Positions 21,533 to 28,823 of a stretch of DNA of 28,823 nt are shown in pieces; the first letter of the stretch is position 1; each line of letters starts with the position of its first letter. The notes below the pieces were generated by a model. It searched no databases. It worked only from the letters and a program-made list of their open reading frames with translations, and was not told the origin of the DNA. The stretch spans positions 1 to 28,823 of the forward strand of contig MU266632.1 in assembly GCA_021014945.1 (NCBI GenBank), given 5' to 3'. The position numbers and the translations under genes are program-made. The DNA is from Leucogyrophana mollusca. Lineage: Eukaryota; Basidiomycota; Agaricomycetes; Boletales.

Positions 21533-22671
21533 TCAGTCTGGATATAAGGTGCGACGAGTCTTCTTCATAATGCCAAGATACGAGTCAGCAATAGTAATAT
21601 CTTTATGGAAAAGATGAATAACATTGATAATCTCATTGTCGGAGAGATCATCATCTTCTTCAACAAGGCAGATGGCAGCAGTGCAGCGCTGAGGCATGGC
21701 AGGACCAGATCGGTTGCTTTCAGCTATCAACTGGATTGCATCTGCAACATTAGTGACAGCCTGTGCACTGGACTGGTTGCAGGTGCTGCGTGGCTTCTTG
21801 GCCTTTGATGCTGACAACCTGTCATGGCATTCAGGGGATTCAGTCTCCGCACATTCACGTTTGCAACCAGAATGCACAGGTGTGGTTGGCTGCAAAGACC
21901 ATCGGTGAAGAGGTGACCATTGGAAATGATGAGAGCTTACTACCATGATGTCATTGAGAGGCTGAACAGCATCATCATTGGCATCAGCTAGCCCATTGCC
22001 ACCCGACAGGCTCTTGTCATCCGATTCTTGGTCAGGAGCAGTCGACAAGAGGGCATTGCCGGTGTGAAATGCACCCGCACCAGTTGCAACAATACCTTCA
22101 ACAAGAAATAAGATTTCATCGAATAAGGGGAAGCCTGCCTTCCTCCACCTCTCATACTTCTTCGTAGTGGGTTCCTGGACTATGGATATGAGCAAATAGC
22201 TGCAGAACAAAGCAGAAAACACAAGATTATGTTACTGAAGCAAGTCTCTCCCAAACATCATCGGGGGCAGTCACCCGCTTCAAATTGTCATCCCAGCTGA
22301 AGCCCGAGAAGCCTCGAACTTTCTGGACAGAAAGGAAGTTGGCTTTGAGCTGAAAAATAACATGTAATCTGTTTCACAGTAGAAAAACGAACAACTAAAT
22401 GTCAACTTACATTGGTCCAGTGATCACTGCATTTTTCGGCTGTCTTCATGGCACCTTTCTTATGGCCATTCTTCTGCAAAGCCTCGGCAACGGCATGCCA
22501 AACTGGTGCCTTCCATCCATTGTTGGCTTGCTGGCCCTCGAGCTTCTGCAACCGCAGTGTTTCGACCATGATTGCATCATCAGCATCTGTCCAAGTAGCA
22601 CGAAGTGTTGCTTTGCCAGTGCTTCCAGCATTTTCCTTATTGGCATCCAATTTCGTGGTTGATTTTGCCAT
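21533..22671 (-). pseudogene. Harbinger Myb/SANT-like partner protein
   Basis: In Harbinger elements this protein helps carry the transposase to the nucleus and binds the element ends. Exon 1 is 22671-22411 (87 codons, from MAKSTTKLDANKEN) with the Myb-like segment TWTDADDAIMVETLRL and CSDHWTN. Intron 1 is 22350-22410. Exon 2 is 22349-22236 (LKANFLSVQKVRGFSGFSW, PDDVWERLAS). Exon 3 is about 22199-21533 (KAGFPLFDEILFLVEGIVA, then a basic linker and a C-terminal DDLSDNEIINVIHLF helix). The gap between exons 2 and 3 would be a 36-nt intron and leaves the frames one base out of register, so a small deletion probably broke the gene. It converges on the transposase gene. Confidence 0.75.
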
Positions 22672-23745
22672 GCCGTGGGTATAAATAAAACGAGTGTGGT
22701 GTTTGCGTGAATAATGGATGTACTATGGTATGGAATCAACGAAGTGACGAGGTGCGTGATTTGGAGAGAGCGGGGCACTGACTTACCAAACAGGCTTCGC
22801 GCTCCACTCGACTGAGCGCCCGTCCAACTTTTCTGGGGTCAAGCGTCCGCCCCCAATTTGGCAGGAGATGCCTTGCGAGGCTGGGGAGCCAAACAGGCCC
22901 TTAATGAAAAAGTTCAGAGAGAATAATTCGAGGGAAGAGACTTAGGGGTGGAAAGATCAGGAGGTGATAAAGTTGATATTCAAACCAAGGAAAAGAGCAT
23001 ACATTGGAGCAATATTTATACTACGGAGTCGGGCTGTGCTACAGAATGTAGGTGGACACAGTATCCAGAAACCAGTGCAACGAAAACAATAAAAAGGATA
23101 TAGGAGGAATGGTTCTGGAGGGTGGAGTGGGTCCAAAACTCAGAGGAGGGTATGTAGATAGGACAGGCATAGGATTAGTATGACAAGCGGACGATAAAAA
23201 ATAAATTTGTAGAGGCAGTGTGCAGACAGAACTATAATGGAGAGGAAACATACAAAAAGTGAATAAGGTGGTGTTCAGTCCGATGGACCAGTGGAGAGTC
23301 CGGAGGACCGGAGGCAGAACGACAAGTCTAGAAAATGTTAAGTCCAACATTTGTTAGATGGAAGGATTGGAGGGACGTGGAAACGTGTGGAAAGGAACTG
23401 GAGTGGGATATGAAGGCATGTGGCTGCACGGGATATGACAGTTTACTAGTGTTTGTTAGTCCATTATGAGCAATCACTAGTGAAAGTGGTCACTACAAAC
23501 TATTTACTAGTGTTTGTTAGTCTATTATAAGCAATTACTAGTAAATGTGGTTACTACAAATGATTTACTATTGTTTACTAGTGTTTTACTAGTGATTATT
23601 AATAAAAACGGACACTACAACTTATTTATTAGACAGTCACTACAAATGACTTACTAGTGTTTACTAGTGTTTTACAAGTCATTTATAACTGATTACTAAT
23701 CTATGGAGATACTACACGCCATTTACTAGTCTCGACTAGCCTTTC

Positions 23746-24130
23746 ACTAGCACTTTTGGATATATCCTATTGTCGCTATTTATTTGTGGTTAATTACTGC
23801 TATTTTTATTTATTTAATAATTGAATTTAGCTGAACCCATTTCCATAATGGTCCACTGGGTTCACCTGAAGTACCCCATGTTGTCCCACAAAAATGAGCC
23901 AATTAAATGACCATGTGAACCGATGGGACAATGGACCAATACTGGGTGGTCCTTTTGGGGCCCTGTTGAACCCTATTCACTTTTTGGCCCACTCTATAGG
24001 TCAAAATTTGTGGTCCAATCACAGGGTAGACACCCTTCAAGGCCCTTCTCTTACCATGATAAATTGAGCCTTATAGGGTCCCCCAGAGGGTGTCCTGAAG
24101 TGGAGAAAAACTGTGTCCATAATCACCAAT
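23746..24130. other. Stretch between the array and the next gene
   Basis: AT-rich at first, then sequence with repeated GGTCCA / CCATTG-like words (about 23850-24080). No coding frame that I can support. Confidence 0.25.
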
Positions 24131-24798
24131 ATGGACTGTCTAGGTGAGTACAACGAGGCAGTCTATGAAGTGGAAACAATCTATGCCTTCCCCAGCGATC
24201 TCATGTCAGTGCCATCCATATGCTCCATCTCTACACCACTGAAAGATAATCCCAGAATTCAAGGGCCTAACCAATGGCAAGTAGCTTACACACCTGTGAA
24301 GTCTTTTTCCAGAGGTGGTCACTTCTACAGCTATGATACGATGCACTTGACAGAGGTTTCCAGATTCATTGACCACACTGAGGCTGTATTTACCACCAAT
24401 CAAGAGCATGGCCATTTCCTGGAGACCCTATCCCCTATGGTTTTGGCATTGCCATGCTTGGTTGGATTTTGAAGTAAGCAGGTTTTTTATATGTTGATTG
24501 TTTGCCTCATTCACATGGTGCAGAGTTTTACCACCAACCACTCTTGGCTTCGTATGTCATGGTCCTTTCCCCAGATGAATATGTGGTCACTGTGCAGGCC
24601 AACAAACCCACTGCTCACTATATAGAACAGGCAGAGAAAATTGCCCAAGCTGTGTTAAAGCACCTTGGAGCCCGCTGTACCAGCCAAGCAATTAGGGAGC
24701 TTTGCCAACAAGAGCATGAGATTGCAGAGCGTGGCCCAGAGGTGGTTCTAGGAGACTACCTCAACTGCTACAAACCACCATTGGGAAAATCTGTATGA
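24131..24798 (+). pseudogene. Two-exon agaricomycete gene of unknown function, premature TGA
   Basis: Exon 1 (ATG 24131 to 24473) includes GGHFYSYDTMHLTEVSRFID and HGHFLETLSPMVLALP. Intron 24474-24523 (50 nt, GTAAGC..GTGCAG) joins in phase to exon 2 (24524-24798): KFYHQPLLASYVMVLSPDEY, VLKHLGARCTSQAIREL and GPEVVLGDYL, stopping at TGA 24796-24798. The only lesion is TGA 24470-24472, one base before the donor; Arg (CGA) would fit there. I recall similar unnamed multicopy agaricomycete proteins. The true N-terminus may lie upstream, since no leader is evident. Confidence 0.5.
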
Positions 24799-24898
24799 AC
24801 AAACTTACACTGTTATGCAAGCTAAAGTAGCCATCCTTTTTGTCTCGAGAATGGCATTGAGTTTGCTAGTTGTCTAATTTTCATTAGTTGACCCTATG

Positions 24899-25010
24899 AA
24901 CAAGAGGCAGGTGGAATCCTGAAAGCAAGCACAATGATCCAGGATTTGGGGATAGTAACAAGAGGCAGGTGGAATCCTGAAAGCGAGCACAATAGTACCC
25001 CAGTTTCTGG
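24899..25010 (+). repeat. Two-copy direct repeat, period 58
   Basis: AACAAGAGGCAGGTGGAATC begins at 24899 and again at 24957, with near-identical continuation (CTGAAAGCRAGCACAAT). Looks like a local tandem duplication in non-coding sequence. Confidence 0.7.
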
Positions 25011-26002
25011 GATATTTTCTTCAGAAATTTTAACAGTTTGAAGGCCATGTCTTCAAAATCTATTCATCGTAGCACAGACTGGAATATCTACTACCTAAGA
25101 ATGACTGCCTGAGCGAGGGCTTTCCATTGATGCCCACATGTTAGGGGGTTTCTGATATATTGAACAAACTAAAGAACAATCAACAACAAGAACGTGATTA
25201 TCTACACCACGTGATCCAAGTCAACACAACACAATGCATCCTTGTTGATCACTTCCACTTGCTCACTGGTACGAGCCCTACCAAAAGGATGGGTCCGTTT
25301 TTTCAGATTCTCCATGGTCCTCCAGTTTGGCATTGTTCTCATTCTGGTTGTCGTGCTCATGAATTGTGACAAAAGGCAATGGCCTATTCCAGCTGCAGGC
25401 AGGGATCTGCATCCTGTCAAATAACAACAAACCAGCCTGGACTACATGGGTTTCATCTCATATCATACTTCTGGCCTTCCTGAACCTCTTCCATATCCTT
25501 CAACTGCAGCTGGCTCCAGCCTAGTGCTCAATACAACAGAGCAGGTGAGTAAAAATATCATCCTTTAGTATTGTTTAACCTTCAGCTTTTGTGTGGTTAG
25601 TTCTCACTGCACTTTGATGGCCATGTCAAAGGGGTTTTATACCTGCTTCAGCAGTGTATGCCAATGGGAGTGGCTCTGATGTGATTATGGCAAATGCTCC
25701 TGTCTCTGCTATGCTAATGTCAGTCCCACACAGTGTCCCGTCAATGTCCTCTGCAGATACATATCATGGTGTCATACCGACACAGTCCTGGGTGCATGTT
25801 TACCACAGGTCTTCTTCTGCATTATTGTTACAAGCCCCTGACATGTTGTCATCAGTGTTCTTTGATGCATCGTTTGGCTCATTGTTGCCCAACCCCTTGC
25901 CGCTAATCTTGAATCACCAATGGCAGCACTCAATCTGTTACCAGCTTCTTCTGACACTTTCAAGCAACCCACTACCCCCTCCCAGGATCCAGCTCAGTTA
26001 GA
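25011..26002. other. Unassigned stretch
   Basis: Several short open frames (for example 25654-26001) have compositions that do not convince me as protein, and no conserved motif. Possibly decayed coding sequence. Confidence 0.2.
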
Positions 26003-26635
26003 ATGGGACTGTCAGGGCAAAGGTACTGCCCACAATGCCAAAATTGGGTGAATACAGGTTCTTTTTGTCAGAATATAGGGCCTCTGGGACTGCAAATGTG
26101 GAGTGTGAAGTGCAGCCCCTGCAGGACCTTGAGAATAGTGAGATTTAGCATGCAAGGAGGCGCAAACCACCTATTTCCCTCTTGCTGTGAAGACACCTCA
26201 CTCGATGGTTACATCAATCTAAATTTTTCATTCAAACAGACTATTGATTGTCTTACCGCGGCTGTTGACCTTGGAGCTGTTTTTGCTCACAGGCCACACC
26301 AAGACCAGGGCCACCAAAGAATAAAAGTAACATGCACCAAGAAAGTTGATCACTTGAACCCAGAATCATGGATTGGAGATGTATCTGCAAACAGCGTGGA
26401 TTTGGTAGAGGCATGGCTCAAAGGCTGTATTGAGGCAGACAGACTTGTATGACTGACATGCTCAAGCCCTTCGGTAACGGGAGCTACCCTGGGGCATTGA
26501 CTGAAGTTGATAGGTCAGCTGAACCACTGATCATGATGACTACCACACCATCCATTTCCCTATTCAATGGCTCTGACACAGTCGTTATCCAACCCGAGGA
26601 CTACACCAATCCTGCTGATAATGATGCTGAGGAGT
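26003..26635 (+). pseudogene. Unassigned ORFs with a Cys-rich N-terminus
   Basis: Frame 26003-26452 has CPQCQNWVN and later KCSPCRTLRI, two CxxC pairs that could bind zinc, followed by HRPHQDQGHQRIKVTCTKKV. A second frame (26449-26634) is acidic and Thr/Asp-rich, overlaps the first stop, and continues past TAA as a Ser/Ala/Asp-rich frame into R2. It could be a broken gene truncated by R2. I do not recognise the family. Confidence 0.3.
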
Positions 26636-26785
26636 AATCAGCTGGTCACGAGGGCACTGTTGACCCACTGCAGTCAACGTCTGCCAGCTCCAGCGAGAGT
26701 TTAGCATCTCCTGCTACTGTCCCAGCAGACATTCAGGTTGATGATGCAGCTGACGGTGTTGAGGACACTCTGGATAATGAGCATG

Positions 26786-27657
26786 GTCACATGACGTTCT
26801 GGATGCACCATTACTCATCCAATAGGAGGCAGAGCAATTTGTTGGACACACAGCATTGGTCAGGATGATTTCTAATATTTTCTTGGTATTAATCAGCACT
26901 TTTTCTCTGTCTTTTCTCTCATTGGACAGTCATTCTTTTGATTACTCAGACACTCCTGTGTCTTACTCATCATTCACTTGGCCTTACTCATTCACTTATT
27001 CATTTCTTATCAATTGCTTACTTTTATTCCTTTGCTTACTGATTGCTCATTCATCGCTTACTGATAGCTTACTGATCTGCTCCCTTTGAGGCACTTTGCT
27101 CTTGCACTTTGCTTTTCACTTACTCATCTTACCTTTGCATAGCCCTTTACAAGTGTTCATGCACAAGGGATCCTGTAGTGTATAAACCTTGTACTTTCTA
27201 CCAAAAATCAATCAACCTCTTATTGTTGGTTCACTATGTCACATTTCTGAAGCCCAAGTGCCTAACAATTAGGCATCCAGATCGGTCTTCTGAATCAATC
27301 TCTTACCTTTGATTCACTACGTCCATGTCGCATTTTTGAAGTGTCCAAGTGCCTAACGATTAGGCAACCAGATTGGCCTTCACATATGTCAATACTCAGT
27401 CTATATATGTCAACGGAATTTCGCATTTACGGTTTCTTGGTCACAACAGTAACTGATGTCTTCACTGATAAAGCAGCGCTCATCCTCTATCTCTCCCCTT
27501 AGGAACTCTTGGTTATAGCCCAGTATATCCATCCCAACGAACAACCAGGCCAGTCAACCACCAGGCCAGTCGACCAATCTCTATTGTGTGTTCTGTCAAA
27601 GTCTGGGGTGTTGTGTTTTGTGTTTTTTTCTAGCACAGAGCAATATCAAGATCGACA
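26786..27657 (+). mobile_element. LTR-like repeat R2 with an internal 83-bp duplication
   Basis: 872 bp matching R1 from GTCACATGACGTTCTGGATG to ATCGACA. It has the TATA box at 27181-27187 (TATAAAC). It is longer than R1 mainly because a segment starting AATCAACCTCTTA (27210) recurs at 27293 in diverged form. Each half holds the inverted repeat TGCCTAA-N3-TTAGGCA (27259-27275 and 27350-27366). The right edge abuts Plavaka coding sequence exactly. The left flank is unrelated to Plavaka, and no matching 5-bp duplication is visible, so rearrangement or loss followed insertion. Confidence 0.6.
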
Positions 27658-28609
27658 GTGGGCTTGCTCATGGCATGGCACTATACTAGATCAACCAATA
27701 AATCAGGCACAGAACTGGATTGCCTCACTGCACACGTGGCCGACCCAATCATTGATCACCATGACTTTGTGACTTTCAGTCACACGTGTGAAGAAAAGCT
27801 GCTCAACAAATATCTTACCAATGCTCCAAATCCATTCTGAACAGAAAGCGGTTGGTGTGAATCATCAGTGAAGATCTGTTTACCAAAGGAGAAGACAAAA
27901 GGGCCATTGCTGTTTGCAAATGAGGAGGGTGCCCCCGAGGTTGAGATTAATGGTGTATACCACCGCTCCCTCACTGATGTCATCACTTCCACCTTTCAGG
28001 ATGAGGCCGTAAATACATTTGATATGACACCTTTCCAGCAGTTCTGGCAAGTCACCAAGGCACAAACCGTCAAAGTCTTCTCCAAGGTATACTCATCTCC
28101 CAAAATGCTCGACACGTACACAGAGGTCAATGCTCTCCCCCGTGAACCCAGTGATGATCTCAAACGGGTCATTGCATCTCTCATGTTGTGGTCAGACTCC
28201 ATGCATCTGACTAGTTTTGGGAATGCATCACTCTGGCCGTTTTACCTGTACTTTGGAAACCAACCAAAGTACACATGTGGGAAGCCAACATCTCTGGCTT
28301 GCCACCACGTTGCCTACATTCTGATGGTGAGTCACTGTCTTTTCTCCTGCAAGTCATCAACTAATGCTCATCAATTTTCCAGCTTCCAGACGACCTTCAA
28401 GATATCTATGTATTGGTATTTGCGGAGGGCTGGACAAGCAATGTCCACACTCATTGCAAATGGGAGCTTTTCCACACAATCTGGAAACTCCTTCTCAACA
28501 AGGATTTTATGGAGGTGTACAGGCATGATATTGTCATCTGGTGTGGTGATGGGGTCATATGGCCAGTATTCCCTCACTTTTTCTCATACTCAGCCCACTA
28601 CCCTGAAGG
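27658..28609 (+). pseudogene. Plavaka-type transposase, central DDE part, truncated both ends
   Basis: The frame opens directly after R2 with LLMAWHYTRSTNKSG, then SHTCEEKLLNKYL, TGA at 27838-27840, and continues in the same frame: ESGWCESSVKICLPKE, NGVYHRSLTDVITSTF, NTFDMTPFQQFW, VNALPREPSDDLKRVIASLM, LWSDSMHLTSFGNASLWPFY, LYFGNQPKYTCGKPTS. Intron 28327-28382 (56 nt, GTGAGT..CCAG) joins to LPDDLQDIYV, THCKWELFHTIWKLLL and VFPHFFSYSAHYPE. A second donor follows at about 28610 (GTGGGC), then LTR copy C starts at 28662. The WSDS Asp is the likely first catalytic residue, known from the family rather than tested here. N- and C-terminal parts are missing. It is a different copy from the fragment at 690-1379. 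Confidence 0.75.
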
Positions 28610-28661
28610 GTGGGCTCACCATTTGGGATTTGACATGGACTGACTCTGTAAACTAGGATTC

Positions 28662-28823
28662 TGTCATATCCCAAACAGCCACGCGCCCTCGTATACCATT
28701 CCGGTCTCCTCCCGCACATTTCTGCCTCACTCCAATCCCTCCGTCTAACAATCGTTGGACTTAGCGATTTCTAGATTCCTCGTTCCGCCTCCGGTCCTCC
28801 GGACTCTCCGCCGGTCCCTCGGA
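28662..28823 (+). mobile_element. LTR copy C, left end, running off the window
   Basis: It starts TGTCATATCCC and matches the reverse complement of copy B's right end, including TTGGACTTA and GCCTCCGGTCCTCCGGACTC. So it is the same LTR family in plus orientation. It may be a solo LTR or the 5' LTR of a complete element whose internal part lies outside the window. The 5 bp before it, GATTC (28657-28661), is the expected target duplication. It interrupts the Plavaka gene near an intron end. Confidence 0.75.

Larger units (their letters stand above)
19898..22900 (+). mobile_element. PIF/Harbinger DNA transposon, 3003 bp, full length
   Basis: Terminal inverted repeats start GGGCCTGTTCAGCTCCCCGG on the left and GGGCCTGTTTGGCTCCCCAG on the right (reverse complement), 17 of 20 identical. 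Flanking 3-bp duplications are TTA (19895-19897 and 22901-22903), the typical TWA target of the superfamily. It encodes a DDE transposase (plus) and a Myb/SANT-like protein (minus), converging with about 110 bp between their stops. This is the standard two-gene Harbinger layout. It lies inside LTR copy B. Confidence 0.92.
19680..23440 (-). mobile_element. Solo LTR, copy B, interrupted by a Harbinger element
   Basis: It starts TGTCAAATCGGG and ends TGCACGGGATATGACA (plus strand), with TGTCA/TGACA inverted ends. It is flanked by perfect 5-bp duplications GTTTA at 19675-19679 and 23441-23445. Without the Harbinger insertion and its TTA duplication it is about 755 bp. Homologous to copy A along its length, in the same minus orientation. 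A TATA-like box lies at 23013-23020. It inserted into the right arm of the foldback array. No internal retrotransposon sequence is left, so it arose by LTR-LTR recombination. Confidence 0.85.
19022..23745. repeat. Palindromic (foldback-like) array of ~61-bp units
   Basis: Left part (about 19022-19290) repeats GTGACCACTTTTATTAGTAATT-like motifs. The right part (about 19325-19679 and 23441-23745) repeats the reverse complement, for example ATTATAAGCAACTACTAATA followed by AAAGCGGTCACTAC. In the right part the motif TTTACTAGTGTTTGTTAGT recurs at 23442 and 23503, a 61-bp period. The two arms are therefore inverted, each built from degenerate tandem units, as in foldback elements. The right arm is interrupted by LTR copy B (19680-23440). 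Almost no CpG is visible in it. Outer boundaries are approximate and I see no flanking duplication. Confidence 0.6.

Noticed and set aside
23923..24147. 74-codon plus-strand frame before the gene at 24131
   Set aside because: No motif, and it overlaps the start of the better-supported frame in another register.
11483..27657. R1 and R2 as the two LTRs of a single 16-kb retrotransposon
   Set aside because: The interval holds unrelated genes on both strands and no gag-pol, and the outer flanks do not share a duplication.
1..28823. CRISPR array, tRNA/rRNA genes, bacterial-type promoters or terminators
   Set aside because: Looked for on both strands; the only tandem repeats are the foldback units and local duplications. 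The intron-bearing genes indicate a fungal nucleus.

Overview
This window looks like a repeat-rich, gene-poor stretch of a mushroom-forming basidiomycete (Agaricomycetes) genome. The reasons are short GT-AG introns (about 45-67 nt), Plavaka-type transposase fragments, a DUF6589 protein, a RecQ-like helicase of the kind that is multicopy in agaricomycetes, and a PIF/Harbinger element. There are no bacterial-style operons, and I saw no tRNA, rRNA or CRISPR array. Family names come from recognising conserved motifs by eye; no search was run.

Layout. 1-1.4 kb: the tail of an unknown ORF abuts a Plavaka N-terminal fragment on the minus strand. 2.0-2.5 kb: a small three-exon gene with no visible damage. 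2.8-6.0 kb: unassigned, probably decayed ORFs and a 20-nt poly(A) run. 6.7-8.9 kb (minus): a RecQ-like helicase pseudogene split by a solo LTR (copy A). 9.3-13.1 kb (plus): a DUF6589 pseudogene, head-to-head with the helicase. Its last intron has swollen to 1.6 kb and carries an LTR-like repeat (R1). 13.9-15.3 kb (minus): a well-preserved six-exon gene of about 368 aa. 15.5-17.5 kb (minus): a decayed cysteine-rich protein gene, upstream of it in the same orientation.

18.5-19.0 kb holds a truncated unknown gene. 19.0-23.75 kb is a three-level nest: a palindromic (foldback-like) array of about 61-bp units, hit by a solo LTR (copy B, TSD GTTTA), which was hit by a 3003-bp PIF/Harbinger element (TSD TTA). 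The Harbinger element carries a DDE transposase and a Myb/SANT-like partner in convergent arrangement. 24.1-24.8 kb is a two-exon gene with one premature TGA. 26.8-27.66 kb is R2, a second copy of R1. 27.66-28.6 kb is the middle of a Plavaka transposase, cut off by the start of a third LTR (copy C) that runs out of the window.

Common thread. Many lesions in otherwise readable frames are TGA where the family appears to have arginine (CGA), or Asp/Glu codons changed by G-to-A after a C. Both fit deamination of methylated CpG in silenced transposons. The most interesting candidate system is the helicase/DUF6589 head-to-head pair, with the 368-aa gene and the cysteine-rich gene next to it. They may be the coding parts of one or two poorly described mobile elements.
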